From Alphaproteobacteria bacterium (GTDB taxonomy: Bacteria > Pseudomonadota > Alphaproteobacteria > CACIAM-22H2), in assembly GCA_016793165.1 (NCBI GenBank), contig JAEULA010000052.1, positions 1 to 64,000 of the forward strand: a stretch of DNA of 64,000 nt. The letters are read 5' to 3'. Positions 10,470 through 19,758 of this stretch are shown here, in pieces (within the stretch, counting starts at the first letter, position 1; every line of letters starts with the position of its first letter). The notes under the pieces are model-generated. The model had not been told where the DNA came from. It saw only the letters and a program-made list of their open reading frames with translations, and did not search any database. The translations under genes were made by a program, and so were the position numbers.

Positions 10470-11423
10470 ATGATCCGGCTGTCCATGGTCGCGGTGCCGC
10501 CGCGCGATGCGTATCTTGCGGCGATCGCCCAGATCGGCGTCGAGAACCTCGTGCACTACGACATGTCGCACGACCGCCGGAAGTTCGACGGCTTTCCGGC
10601 GCTGGTCGCGCGGGCGAAGCGCTTCGGCCTGCGCGTGCCGGTGGTCGAGGCCGGGCCGCCGATCGACCGCATCGTGATGGACAAGGAAGGCGCGGCCGCG
10701 CAGATCGAGGACTGGATCGCGCTGCTGCCGGCGCTCGCGCGCGAGGGCGTCGAGGTCGTCTGCTACAACTTCATGCCGCAGCTGACCGCCGACGCGATGG
10801 TTGTGCGCACGGATTTCGCCGCGACGACGCGCGGCGGTGCGCGCACCAGCGCCTTCCGCCTCGCCGACGTGACCGCGGACACGGTGCCGCATCGCGAGCA
10901 GGCGATCCGCGTGGAGCGCCTCTGGGAGAATCTCGAGCGCTTCCTGCGCGCGGTGCTGCCGGCAGCGGAGGCCGCGGGCATCCGCCTGGCCATGCACCCC
11001 GACGATCCGCCGATGTCGCCGCTCTGCGGGCTGAATCGCGTGATGTCGAGCGTCGAGGCCTTCGACAGGCTGCTGGCGATCAGCCCGAGCCCGGCGAATG
11101 CCATGACCCTCTGCGCGGGCTGCTTCACCCAGCTCGGCGTCGACGTGCCGGGACTGGTCGCGCGGTTCGGCAGCCGCATCGCCTTCGCGCATCTGCGCAA
11201 CATCCAGGGCACCCCGACCGATTTCGTCGAGAGCTTCCCTGACGTCGGCAACCTCGACATGGTGGCGCTGATCCGCGCCTTCGCGCGCCACGGCGTGCAC
11301 GCCTATGCGCGCCCCGACCACTCGCCGCTTCTCGCCACCGATACCGCCGCCGAGGAAGGCTACGGCTTCCAGGGCCACCTTTTCACGCTCGGCTACGTCC
11401 GCGGGATCATGGCGGCGTGCTGA
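10470..11423 (+). CDS. Mannonate dehydratase (UxuA) family protein
   Basis: 317 residues, shorter than the 350-394 of characterised UxuA enzymes, which dehydrate D-mannonate to 2-keto-3-deoxygluconate. The TIM-barrel metal-site landmarks are present: HPDDPP (residues about 176-181), a CAGCF segment that supplies a metal Cys ligand, and FAHLRN. The region around VESFPDVGNLDMVALI takes the place of the usual histidine-bearing loop after the LRN motif, and PDHSPLL follows as in the family. No other hexuronate gene is near, so the substrate is uncertain. ATG at 10470 follows GGAGGGGAG. Confidence 0.75.
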   Translation: MIRLSMVAVPPRDAYLAAIAQIGVENLVHYDMSHDRRKFDGFPALVARAKRFGLRVPVVEAGPPIDRIVMDKEGAAAQIEDWIALLPALAREGVEVVCYNFMPQLTADAMVVRTDFAATTRGGARTSAFRLADVTADTVPHREQAIRVERLWENLERFLRAVLPAAEAAGIRLAMHPDDPPMSPLCGLNRVMSSVEAFDRLLAISPSPANAMTLCAGCFTQLGVDVPGLVARFGSRIAFAHLRNIQGTPTDFVESFPDVGNLDMVALIRAFARHGVHAYARPDHSPLLATDTAAEEGYGFQGHLFTLGYVRGIMAAC

Positions 11424-11484
11424 CGATCGTTCACAGCTCCCTGCCTGTCGCAAGTGGTGCGAGAGGAGGGACGAGCGAGGTGCC

Positions 11485-12081
11485 ATGAGCGCGATCGGCT
11501 ACTCGATCTTCGATACCGACCTCGGGCGCTGCGCGATCGCGTGGGGCGATCACGGCGTGGTGCGCGTGGCGCTGCCCGACGCCGACGATGCGGCGCTGCG
11601 TCGGAGCCTGCTGGCTCGCCACCCCGATGCGAAGGAGGCGCCGCCGCCGCCGGCGATCGCCGCCGCGATCGCCGCGATCACGGCGCTGGTGCGCGGGGAC
11701 GAGAGCGACCTCGGCGGCATCGTGCTCGATCTCCGTCCGATCGGGGAGTTCGCGCGCGGCGTCTACGAGATCGCTCGCGAGATCCGCCCCGGCGCGACGA
11801 AGACCTACGGCGAGATCGCGCGCCGCCTCGGCGACGTCGCGAAGTCGCGCGAGGTCGGCCAGGCGCTCGGTCGCAATCCGTTCCCGATCGTCGTTCCCTG
11901 CCATCGCGTCATGGGCGCCGACGGCCGGCTGGTCGGGTTCTCGGCGCCGGGCGGCGTCGACACGAAGCTCAAGCTGCTGGCGATCGAACAGAGGCTCTCG
12001 GGCGCGGCGCCGTCGCTGTTCGACGGCGATCCGGCCTACCGCCTCGCGGCGGCTCCGCGTCAGAAGCGGTCGACGCGATAG
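11485..12081 (+). CDS. ogt: Methylated-DNA--[protein]-cysteine S-methyltransferase
   Basis: 198 residues. It repairs O6-alkylguanine by transferring the alkyl group irreversibly to its own cysteine. The active motif VPCHRVMG is at 137-144 with Cys-139, preceded by the DNA-binding helix TKTYGEIARRLGDVAKSREVGQALGRNP. There is no Ada-type N-terminal domain, so it is a constitutive Ogt type rather than the adaptive regulator. The last 22 bases overlap the convergent dadA-like gene tail to tail. Confidence 0.92.
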   Translation: MSAIGYSIFDTDLGRCAIAWGDHGVVRVALPDADDAALRRSLLARHPDAKEAPPPPAIAAAIAAITALVRGDESDLGGIVLDLRPIGEFARGVYEIAREIRPGATKTYGEIARRLGDVAKSREVGQALGRNPFPIVVPCHRVMGADGRLVGFSAPGGVDTKLKLLAIEQRLSGAAPSLFDGDPAYRLAAAPRQKRSTR

Positions 12082-13304
12082 GGCGCGGGATCGATCGAGG
12101 GCTTGGCGCCGCTGACGATCTCGGCGACGAGCCGACCCGTGGTCGACGCGCAGATCAGGCCGATATGGCCGTGACCGAAGGCGAAGGTGACGTTGCGTAC
12201 CGTCGGGCTGCGGCCAATGACGGGGACGCTGTCGGGAATGCAGGGACGATGGCCCATCCAGCGGCTGACCTCGCCGCCTTTGAGCCCGGGGAACATGTCC
12301 ATGCCCTGCTTGAGCAGGACGTCGGCCCGGCGGTAGTCGGGCGCCGCGTCGAGCCCGGCGATCTCGACCGTTCCCGCGAAGCGAACCCCCGCCTCCATCG
12401 GCGTGGCGATGAACTTGCGCTCGGTCCATTGCACATTGCGCCGCGGTCCCACGTTCGGCGCGGCGAGCATCGCGTGATAGCCGCGCTGGCTCTCGAGCGG
12501 GACCTTGTGGCCGAGCCGGGCCGCGAGGCCGTGCGACCAGGCGCCGGCGGCGATCACGAGCTCGTCGACCGGCAGCGTGCCGGCCTCGGTGACGATCGCG
12601 CGCACGCCGTCGGGGCCGACCTCGAGGTCGTTGACGCGCGCCTGGACGATCTCGCCGCCGCGACGGGCCAGCTCGGCCGCGAGGCCTTCGCTGAGCCCCA
12701 GCGGATCGGCGCAGTGGCCGTGATCGGGGAAATAGACCGCGTGCCTGAAGATCGGCGCCAGGTCCGGCTCCATCTGCCGGATCTCCTCGGCGCCGAGGAT
12801 GTCGAGCTTGAGGCCGCGGCGCAGGCGCATCTCCCGACCGCGCGCGTCGCCGGCGAAGGCCGCATCGGTCGAGTAGAGATGCAGCTGGCCCACGCGCTTG
12901 ATCAGGCCCTCGACGCCGGCATCGCGCGCAAGCGGAATCAGGTTCTCGAACAGCGGACGGGTGAGCGCCAGGATCGCGTCGGCGCTGCGCTCGACCCGTT
13001 CCGGCTTGGCCGAGCCGATGAACTGCAGCAGCCAGGGCAGGGCCTTGAGGAGATAGCCGGGCCGCACGACCAGCGGCCCCTCGGGGTCGAGCAGCCATTT
13101 CGGGATCTGCTTCACGATCCCCGGCATCGCGATGGGCACGCAGGCGCCGGAGCTGAGCCCGCCGGCATTGCCGAACGAGGTGCCGCGCCCGGGCGGGACG
13201 GAGTCGACGACGCGCACCTGCCGGCCATGGCGCTGGATGTAGCTCGCGCAGCACAGGCCGATGATGCCCGCGCCGATCACCGTGACCGTGCCGTTGCCCG
13301 CCAT
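12060..13304 (-). CDS. D-amino acid dehydrogenase-type FAD oxidoreductase (DadA-like)
   Basis: 414 residues. The FAD-binding GAGIIGLCCA lies at 11-20, followed by DAO-family segments: GTSFGNAGGLSSGACVP, YFPDHGHCADPLGLSEGLA and a C-terminal RWMGHRPCIPDSVPVIGRSP then FGHGHIGL. DadA enzymes oxidise D-amino acids to 2-oxo acids, passing electrons to the respiratory chain at the inner membrane. The crotonase gene lies 29 bases upstream on the same strand, suggesting cotranscription. It converges with ogt. Exact amino-acid preference cannot be read from the sequence. Confidence 0.88.
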   Translation of the reverse strand: MAGNGTVTVIGAGIIGLCCASYIQRHGRQVRVVDSVPPGRGTSFGNAGGLSSGACVPIAMPGIVKQIPKWLLDPEGPLVVRPGYLLKALPWLLQFIGSAKPERVERSADAILALTRPLFENLIPLARDAGVEGLIKRVGQLHLYSTDAAFAGDARGREMRLRRGLKLDILGAEEIRQMEPDLAPIFRHAVYFPDHGHCADPLGLSEGLAAELARRGGEIVQARVNDLEVGPDGVRAIVTEAGTLPVDELVIAAGAWSHGLAARLGHKVPLESQRGYHAMLAAPNVGPRRNVQWTERKFIATPMEAGVRFAGTVEIAGLDAAPDYRRADVLLKQGMDMFPGLKGGEVSRWMGHRPCIPDSVPVIGRSPTVRNVTFAFGHGHIGLICASTTGRLVAEIVSGAKPSIDPAPYRVDRF

Positions 13305-13333
13305 CGCCGCCCCCGTCCGTGCCGTCCGGGTCC

Positions 13334-14107
13334 CTACTTCTTCTTCGCGCGCGCCGCGAAGAAGGCGCGCATGGCGGCCTGCGGTTCGCCCGATGCGTAG
13401 GCGGCGGCCTGGTAGTCGCCGCCGTTGGCGAAGGCCTCGTCGTAGTCGGCCTGGGTGATCTGGCGGAAACGCTTCTTGTTCAGGCGCATCGCGATCGGCG
13501 GCTTCGAGGCGAGCAGCGCCGCGATCTCGCGGGCCTTCGGCATGACCTGGTCGGGCGTGTCGACCAGATGCTGGATGAGCCCGATCGCGGCGCATTCGGC
13601 CGCGTCCATCATGCGGCCGGTGAGCGTGAGCTCGATCGTCCGCGACAGGCCGATGCGGGGCAGCATCAGCATCGGGCCGGTGACGCTGGGAATTCCGGAG
13701 TTGATCTCCGGCTGTCCCATGCGCACGCCGCGATGGCCGACGCGCAGATCGGTCAGCAGCGAGAACTGGTAGGCGGAGCCGGCGGCCACGCCGTTGAGCG
13801 CTGCGACGACCGGTTTGTCGAGATTTCGCAGCGTGTCGTAGAAGGTCCGCCACGAGGCGAACCAGTCCGCGCCGGCCTGGCCGGTCTGGAACTTCTCGGT
13901 CTCCTCGAGATCCTGGCCGGCCGAGAAGGCGCGATCGCCCGAGCCGGTCACGATCACCGCGCGCACGCCGGCATCGGCGTTGAACGCCTTCAGCGCGGCC
14001 ATCACCTCGCCGCGCATCGGCGAGTCCCAGGCGTTCATCTTCTGGGGCTTGTTGAGGGTGAGCGTCGCGATGCTGTCGGCGACGCTGGTGAGGATGGCGC
14101 TGGGCAT
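13334..14107 (-). CDS. Enoyl-CoA hydratase/isomerase family protein (crotonase fold)
   Basis: 257 residues, standard crotonase length. The CoA-binding and oxyanion-hole segments are clear: NKPQKMNAW, AFSAGQDL (60-67) and GVAAGSAYQFSLLTDLRVG (106-124). At the first catalytic glutamate position of rat enoyl-CoA hydratase (Glu144) there is Gln-114, while the second (Glu164) is kept as Glu-134 in GQPEINSGIPS. Members with one glutamate are often isomerases, hydrolases or decarboxylases instead of hydratases, so I do not name the reaction. It is the first gene of a two-gene unit with the DadA-like gene. Confidence 0.88.
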   Translation of the reverse strand: MPSAILTSVADSIATLTLNKPQKMNAWDSPMRGEVMAALKAFNADAGVRAVIVTGSGDRAFSAGQDLEETEKFQTGQAGADWFASWRTFYDTLRNLDKPVVAALNGVAAGSAYQFSLLTDLRVGHRGVRMGQPEINSGIPSVTGPMLMLPRIGLSRTIELTLTGRMMDAAECAAIGLIQHLVDTPDQVMPKAREIAALLASKPPIAMRLNKKRFRQITQADYDEAFANGGDYQAAAYASGEPQAAMRAFFAARAKKK

Positions 14108-14204
14108 GGGCGAAGGCACTCCGCTGGAACAGGACGGCGTCGGCGACGCGGCGGTCGACAGGAGAAGCGTGGCGCCGCGGCGAGTCAATGGACCGGATGC
14201 GATG

Positions 14205-14936
14205 TCAGTCCTGCACGAAGCGCTCCGGTCGCAGGCTGCGATGGAACCAATGGACCAGCGTGACCATGTCGAAGACCGGCACGCGAAGGCGCCGGTTCAT
14301 GGCGTGGGAATAGGGCGTCAGGTTGGTGCATTCGCACACGATCGCGCCGATCGTGTCGTCCGCGGCCAGCATGCCGGCGGCGACGTCGAGCACCTCGCGC
14401 TGCAGCGTCTCGAAGGACACCGAGGTATCACCCTCGCGGATGGAGCGTTGGAACTCCGAGGTCGCGGGCATGCCGACGACGGGTGTCGCCGGGTCCACTC
14501 CCGCCTTCTGGAGGAACGGCCGCGTCAGGCTTTCCTTCGAGAAGGTCAGGATGCCCGGGCGTTTGCCCTTGGGGAGCACGCGGGCGACCATCGGCACCTG
14601 CAGCAGCGCGCTGGTGGCGACCGGCACGCTGCAATGCGCGGTCAGCTCGTCCTGGTAGAGCGACAGGAAACCGCAGGTGGTGGTGATGCCTTCGCAGCCC
14701 TCCGCGATCAGTTCGTCGGCGGCCTGCTTGAACGGGCCGATCAGGTCGTGCTGGGTGAGGTTGGTGACCTTCTGCGGGCTGGCGCCGCGCACGATCTTGT
14801 ACTGGACGGGAAATGGCCAGGTCCGGCCGTTGCCGATGTCGCCGTTGAAGCGCTCGAAGTAGGTCTCGAGCATCAGGATGCCGATGGGCACGCCGTAATA
14901 GGTCGGGCGGCGGCGCGGCGGGCGGGCGTCTGTCAT
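14205..14936 (-). CDS. Aspartate/glutamate racemase superfamily protein
   Basis: 243 residues. The two catalytic-cysteine loops of this superfamily are visible: TTTCGF with Cys-88 and VCECTNL with Cys-201/203. That pattern is also seen in maleate isomerases, hydantoin racemases and arylmalonate decarboxylase relatives. It is divergently transcribed from a branched-chain amino-acid-type solute-binding protein with a shared 198-base upstream region, so the substrate imported by that transporter may be its own. No signal peptide. The exact reaction is not determined. Confidence 0.82.
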   Translation of the reverse strand: MTDARPPRRRPTYYGVPIGILMLETYFERFNGDIGNGRTWPFPVQYKIVRGASPQKVTNLTQHDLIGPFKQAADELIAEGCEGITTTCGFLSLYQDELTAHCSVPVATSALLQVPMVARVLPKGKRPGILTFSKESLTRPFLQKAGVDPATPVVGMPATSEFQRSIREGDTSVSFETLQREVLDVAAGMLAADDTIGAIVCECTNLTPYSHAMNRRLRVPVFDMVTLVHWFHRSLRPERFVQD

Positions 14937-15134
14937 CGTCGGGTACTCCGGGAAGCGTGGTCGCGGCAGGCGGGCAGAGCCGACCCGAGGCGGTGCCGGA
15001 CACGGGCGTCGGCGGGCGGGGCGACTGGGCCTCGACAATCGACGCCCGGGAAGACGATAGTCGATCCATCGGCGCCATGCCTCTCGGGGCTTCGCAACGC
15101 GCGCCGCCTCGACCGCAATGCCAGGGGTGCAAGA

Positions 15135-16313
15135 ATGATTCGCAGGACGATGTTGGCCGCGCTCGTCGCGGCGCTGCCGGGTTTGGCGATGACGCCGGCC
15201 CAAGCCCAGGATCCGATCGTGTTCGGCGCGATCGTCCCGCTGTCGCCGCCGGGCGAAACCGCCCTCGGCCAGTTCGTGAAGCGCGGCGGCGAGATCGGGA
15301 TCGAGTACCTGAACGAGGTCAAAGGCGGCGTGCTCGGGCGCAAGGCCGCGCTGTCCGTCCACGACAGCTCGGGCAAGAACGAGAACGGCGTCGCCGCCTA
15401 CCGCCGCCTGGTGACGGAGGAGAAGGCCGTCGCCGTGTTCGGCTTCGTGCACTCGGGCGTCAACATCGCGGTCAACGAGGTGGCCAAGGAGCTCGGCGTG
15501 CCGACGATGGGTACGCAGGCCGGCGCCAGCGACATCACCGCGAAGCGCTACCCGGTCGCCTTCCGCACCCACGCGGTCGATCCGCCGCGCGTCGCGACCT
15601 GGATCGGCTGGATCAAGAAGAACAACTTCAAGCGCGTGTCGATCCTCGCCGAGACGACCGACTACGGCATCGGCCTCGCCAACGAGACCGAGAAGCAGAA
15701 CAAGGACAAGAACCTGGGTCTCGAGATCCAGAAGATCATGTTCGACCGCACGACGACCGACCTGCTGCCGCAGCTGCTGCAGATCAAGGCGTTCCGTCCG
15801 GACGTGATCATCAACCTCGGGGTCGGCCAGCCGCTCGACCTGATGATCACCCAGGCCTACACGGTCGGCCTGCTGCCGCAGGCGAAGATGGTGACGTCCT
15901 ACGACGCGCCGGCACGTCCGCAGCACTGGCAGATCCACGGCGACAAGGGCGTCGGCATCTCCTTCGTCGGCTTCTACACGCCGAAGTCCAAGCTGTCGGC
16001 CGAGGGCGAGTGGTTCGCCAAGCGCTACCAGCAGAAGTTCAACGAGCAGCCGGTCTACGGCGCGTTCAACGGCTTCGGCAACGTGCTGGTCTACGCGCAG
16101 GCGATCGAGAAGGCGAAGACGACCGAGTCCAAGGCACTGGTCGCGGCCCTCGAGGAGGGCAGCTTCACCGGCTGGTCCGCCGTCCCGGTCACCTTCCCGA
16201 AGGCGGAGGGCGTGCTGTGGCACAACTGGTCGCCGCCGCTCATGATCCTGACCTACTCGCAGAAGGACCAGAAGGGCGCCGACGCCGACGTGGCCTACAC
16301 GCTGGGCGAATGA
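15135..16313 (+). CDS. Branched-chain amino-acid-type ABC transporter substrate-binding protein
   Basis: 392 residues. A Sec signal peptide covers residues 1-24 (ending TPAQA before QDPI), so the mature protein is periplasmic. It is a type I periplasmic-binding (peripla_BP_6/LivJ-like) protein with VFGAIVPLSPPGE, GIEYLNEVKGGVLGRKAAL and a CHSGV-equivalent FGFVHSGVN segment. It begins a five-gene importer operon. A strong hairpin separates it from the permease genes, which fits the usual excess of binding protein. Ligand unknown; branched-chain amino acids, amides or aromatic acids are all possible. Confidence 0.93.
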   Translation: MIRRTMLAALVAALPGLAMTPAQAQDPIVFGAIVPLSPPGETALGQFVKRGGEIGIEYLNEVKGGVLGRKAALSVHDSSGKNENGVAAYRRLVTEEKAVAVFGFVHSGVNIAVNEVAKELGVPTMGTQAGASDITAKRYPVAFRTHAVDPPRVATWIGWIKKNNFKRVSILAETTDYGIGLANETEKQNKDKNLGLEIQKIMFDRTTTDLLPQLLQIKAFRPDVIINLGVGQPLDLMITQAYTVGLLPQAKMVTSYDAPARPQHWQIHGDKGVGISFVGFYTPKSKLSAEGEWFAKRYQQKFNEQPVYGAFNGFGNVLVYAQAIEKAKTTESKALVAALEEGSFTGWSAVPVTFPKAEGVLWHNWSPPLMILTYSQKDQKGADADVAYTLGE

Positions 16314-16336
16314 CGCCCGCCACGTCCTGAACGCTA

Positions 16337-16363
16337 CGGGCCCGAGGCGTCGCCTCGGGCCCG
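16337..16363 (+). terminator. Intercistronic hairpin after the binding-protein gene
   Basis: An 11-bp perfect stem (16337-16347 with 16353-16363) with a 5-base loop is followed only by ATTGCTT. It is probably a partial terminator or 3' stabiliser that lets the binding protein be made in excess over the membrane genes starting 20 bases later. Confidence 0.65.
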
Positions 16364-16382
16364 ATTGCTTCGCAGGCGCGCG

Positions 16383-17276
16383 ATGTACAGCACCGAGCTC
16401 CTCATCCAGACGCTGATCTCCGGCCTGATGGTCGGCGTGCTCTATGCGCTGATGGCGTTGGGGATCACGTTCATCTACTCCATCGTCAAGACCATCAATT
16501 GGGCGATGGGCGAGTTCTACATGATCGGGAGCTACATCCAGTTCGTGGTCGTGCAGTTCCTGCTCGGTCCGAGCCTGTGGTGGCTCGCGGTGCTGATCTC
16601 GACCGCCGGCACATTCCTCGTCGGCTATCTTCTCGAGCCGATCCTGATCAAGCCGATGTACGCGCGCCCGCTGCAGCGTCGCGACGACTACGCGACGGTG
16701 GTGACGATCGCGCTGCTGCTGATGCTGCGCAGCCTCGCGGTCGCGCTCGGCGGCCCGAACCAGTACCGCCCGGCCAGCGACCTGCCGATCATGTGGGTCG
16801 GCCCGCTGCCGCAGGAGGGCGCGCGCGTCATGGCCTCTGTCTGCGCGGTGCTCGCCCTCGGGATCTTCTGGATCGTGCTGCGCAAGACCTGGGTCGGCCT
16901 GGCGCTGCGCTCGGTCGCGCAGAACCGTGTCGCGGCGCAGACCTCTGGCGTCGACGTCTACCGCATGGACGCCATGGCCTTCGCCATTGGCGTCGCGCTC
17001 GCCGGCCTCGCCGGCGCGCTGCTGGCCCCGCTGTTCATGGTCTTCCCGACCAACGGCGCCGTGACGACGGTGAAGGGCTTCGAGATCATCGTCATCGGCG
17101 GGCTGGGCTCGATTCCCGGCGCGCTGATCGGCGGCCTGCTGCTCGGGCTCGTCGAGAGCCTCGGCGCGGCCTTCATCTCCTCGCCGTTCCAGAACGTCTA
17201 CGGCTTCCTCCTTGTCCTGCTGGTGTTGCTCGTGAGGCCCAACGGCCTGTTCGGCGAGCGCGGACGCGAGGCATGA
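16383..17276 (+). CDS. ABC transporter permease, LivH type
   Basis: 297 residues and about eight hydrophobic segments. It shows the LivH features: a first membrane helix GLMVGVLYALMALGITFIYS, INWAMGEFYMIG, ALRSVAQNRVAAQTSGVDVYRM (the EAA-like cytoplasmic loop contacting the ATPases) and IVIGGLGSIPGALIGGLLLG. It forms the membrane channel with the LivM-type gene 1.5 kb downstream. I start it at MYSTELL. Its stop overlaps the next start as ATGA. Confidence 0.94.
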   Translation: MYSTELLIQTLISGLMVGVLYALMALGITFIYSIVKTINWAMGEFYMIGSYIQFVVVQFLLGPSLWWLAVLISTAGTFLVGYLLEPILIKPMYARPLQRRDDYATVVTIALLLMLRSLAVALGGPNQYRPASDLPIMWVGPLPQEGARVMASVCAVLALGIFWIVLRKTWVGLALRSVAQNRVAAQTSGVDVYRMDAMAFAIGVALAGLAGALLAPLFMVFPTNGAVTTVKGFEIIVIGGLGSIPGALIGGLLLGLVESLGAAFISSPFQNVYGFLLVLLVLLVRPNGLFGERGREA

Positions 17277-18013
17277 GCGCGGCCCCTGTCCTCGTCGCCG
17301 ACGGGCTGGTGAAGCGGTATGGCGGCCTGGTCGCCAACGACACCGTCGGGATGACGCTCGCGGCCGGCGAGATCCGCGGCCTGATCGGCCCCAACGGCGC
17401 CGGCAAGACGACCTTCGTGAACCTCGTCACCGGCATCGAGACGCCGGACCAGGGGATCGTGCGCCTTGGCGACGTGCCGATCACCGGCCTCAGCCCGCAC
17501 CGCATCGCCGAGCGCGGCCTCGTCCGTTCCTTCCAGCACGCTCGCGCCTTCCCGAGCCTGACCGTGCGCGAGAATCTTCTCGTCCCCTACATGGCCAGCC
17601 CGGCAACGACCGACGCGCAGGCGGGGATGGCGCGGGCGGAAGAGCTCATGCGGCTCTCGACGCTGACGCCGCTCGCCGACCAGCCCGCCGGCGCGCTGTC
17701 GGGCGGGCAGCGCATGCTGCTGATGGCGTGTGCCGGCTTCATGATCCCCGGCATTCGCGTCTACGTGCTCGACGAGCCCTTCGCCGGCATCAACCCCGTG
17801 GTCAAGGACACGCTGATCGAGCTGATCCTCCACGAGAACAAGACCACGGGCATGACCTTCCTGATCGTGAGCCACGAGATGGAGATCGTGCGCAGGCTCT
17901 GCCCCAAGGTCACGGTGATGATCCAGGGGCGCGTCGCCGCCGAGGGCACGCTCGACGAGATCGCGCAGCGCGAAGACGTGATCACGGCCTATCTCGGGCG
18001 GGCCTCGGCATGA
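17273..18013 (+). CDS. ABC transporter ATP-binding protein, LivG type
   Basis: 246 residues. Walker A is GPNGAGKTT (about 40-48), the signature is LSGGQRMLL, Walker B is VYVLDEPFAG, and the switch is VSHEME. LivG-type proteins carry the extended loop seen here after the Q-loop (SFQHARAFPSLTVRENL). It energises import at the cytoplasmic face. Coupled by ATGA both to the LivH gene before it and the LivF gene after it. Confidence 0.95.
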   Translation: MSAAPVLVADGLVKRYGGLVANDTVGMTLAAGEIRGLIGPNGAGKTTFVNLVTGIETPDQGIVRLGDVPITGLSPHRIAERGLVRSFQHARAFPSLTVRENLLVPYMASPATTDAQAGMARAEELMRLSTLTPLADQPAGALSGGQRMLLMACAGFMIPGIRVYVLDEPFAGINPVVKDTLIELILHENKTTGMTFLIVSHEMEIVRRLCPKVTVMIQGRVAAEGTLDEIAQREDVITAYLGRASA

Positions 18014-18750
18014 CCGCGGGCGGCGAGGTGATCGTCCGGGTCGCGGACGTGCATGCCGGCTACACGCCGGGGGTCGACATCCTCCGCGGCCTGACTCTGG
18101 AGGCGCGCGCCAACGCCATCACGCTGGTGATCGGGCCCAACGGTGCCGGCAAGTCGACGATGCTGCGCACTGTCTTCGGCTTCCTGACGCCGGGCGCCGG
18201 AACGGTGAGCTTCAAGGGGCGGGACACGAAGGGGCTGCGGCCCAGCGACCTGAAGCTCGCGGGCATCAGCTACGTCACGCAGGACATCAACAGCTTTCCC
18301 CATCTCACGGTGGAGGAGAACCTGATGATGGGCGCGTGGGTATTCCGGCGCGACAAGGCGCGGCTCGCGCGCCAGCTCGAGCGCGTCTACGCGACCTTCC
18401 CCGCGCTGACCGTCAAGCGCGGCGATCGCGCGGGATCGCTGTCGGGCGGCCAGGGCCGCATGCTGTCGGTGGCGCGCGAGATGATGACCGATCCCGTGCT
18501 GCTGCTGATCGACGAGCCGACCGTCGGGCTCGCGCCCAACCTGGTCGAGCAGGTCTACGAGATCCTGATGACGGCGCGGAAGGCGACGGGCGCGGCGATC
18601 CTGCTGGTGGAGCAGAACGTCGAGCAGGCGCTGCCGCTGGCCGACCATCTCTATCTCCTGAATCTCGGGCAGGTGAAGGCCGAGGGCCCCGGTCGCGAGT
18701 TCGACGACGTGAGGGTAAGGGCCCTGGTGCGCGAATGCCTGCTCGGATGA
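18010..18750 (+). CDS. ABC transporter ATP-binding protein, LivF type
   Basis: 246 residues. Walker A GPNGAGKST, signature LSGGQGRML, Walker B LLLIDEPTVGL, and the LivF-typical LVEQNVEQALPLADHLYLLNLGQV near the C-terminus. It pairs with the LivG-type subunit as the second ATPase. ATG at 18010 overlaps the previous stop, and its own stop overlaps the LivM-type start. Confidence 0.95.
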   Translation: MTAGGEVIVRVADVHAGYTPGVDILRGLTLEARANAITLVIGPNGAGKSTMLRTVFGFLTPGAGTVSFKGRDTKGLRPSDLKLAGISYVTQDINSFPHLTVEENLMMGAWVFRRDKARLARQLERVYATFPALTVKRGDRAGSLSGGQGRMLSVAREMMTDPVLLLIDEPTVGLAPNLVEQVYEILMTARKATGAAILLVEQNVEQALPLADHLYLLNLGQVKAEGPGREFDDVRVRALVRECLLG

Positions 18751-19709
18751 CCTCGTCGCCGCTGCTGAAGGGCTTCGGCGCCTTCGCCGACGCCCGCCGC
18801 ATGCTGATCGCCGCGGCGATCGCGGCCGTGCCGCTGCTCGGCCTGCCCTTCGTCGTCGGCGAGTACGTCGTGCACGTGTTCACGATCGCGGCCTACTACG
18901 TGATCCTCGCCGCGAGCTGGAACCTGCTGGCGGGCTTCGCGGGCCAGTTCTCGCTCGCCCAGCACGCGTTCGCGGCGATGGGGGCCTACGCCTCCGGCCT
19001 GCTCATCTACCACCTGAAGACGCCTCTGTGGGTGAGCGTCCCGGCCGGCGTCCTGATCGCCGCGGCGAGCGGCTACGTGCTCGGCCGCCTGGTGCTGCGC
19101 ATGCGCGCGATCTACCTGTCGATCGCGACCTGGGCCTTCGCCGAGACGTTCCGGATCGTGCTGACCGCGGCCTACGAGTTCACCCGCGGCGACCTCGGCC
19201 TCAGCGTGCCGGCGCTCTACGGCAGCGTGCGCGGCGTGGCGCCGTACTACACCTTCGTCGGCTGCGCGGTGGCGTGCGTGCTGCTGATGCACCTGCTGCT
19301 GCGCTCGCCGCTCGGCTATTTCATGCGCGCGCTCAAGGACGACCAGCTGCGGGCCGAGTCCCTCGGCGTCGACACCACGCGCGTGAAGCTCTTCGCCTTC
19401 GTGATCTCCAGCGGGATGGCCGGGCTGGCCGGCGTGCTCTACGCCCATTACGTCCTGACCCTCACGCCCTCGATCGTCGACTTCAGCGAGATGGCGAAGA
19501 TCATCGTGATGGTGGCGATCGGCGGCCTCGGCTATTTCGCCGGCCCGCTGCTGGCCGTGCCGCCGATCCACTACCTGAGTTCCTACCTCCAGGCCTACGG
19601 CGAGTGGAGCATGGTGGTCTTCGCCGGCATCGTGATCGTGATCATGCGCGCCTATCCCGGCGGGCTGTCGGCCGTGCTGCTCGCGGCGAAGCGGCGCCTG
19701 GGCGGGTGA
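18747..19709 (+). CDS. ABC transporter permease, LivM type
   Basis: 320 residues with roughly nine membrane segments. Typical LivM blocks are YYVILAASWNLLAGFAGQFSLAQHAFAAMGAY, the RALKDDQLRAESLGVDTTRVKLFAF coupling loop, and VMVAIGGLGYFAGPLLAV. I start it at 18747, where ATG overlaps the LivF stop as in the rest of the operon; an ATG 12 bases earlier is possible. The order binding protein-LivH-LivG-LivF-LivM, with the second permease last, differs from the usual H-M-G-F order. Confidence 0.94.
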   Translation: MTSSPLLKGFGAFADARRMLIAAAIAAVPLLGLPFVVGEYVVHVFTIAAYYVILAASWNLLAGFAGQFSLAQHAFAAMGAYASGLLIYHLKTPLWVSVPAGVLIAAASGYVLGRLVLRMRAIYLSIATWAFAETFRIVLTAAYEFTRGDLGLSVPALYGSVRGVAPYYTFVGCAVACVLLMHLLLRSPLGYFMRALKDDQLRAESLGVDTTRVKLFAFVISSGMAGLAGVLYAHYVLTLTPSIVDFSEMAKIIVMVAIGGLGYFAGPLLAVPPIHYLSSYLQAYGEWSMVVFAGIVIVIMRAYPGGLSAVLLAAKRRLGG

Positions 19710-19758
19710 AGGCCGCAGGCCCTCGCGTCCGGCGTCGCCGAGGAGGCCGGGCGACGGC

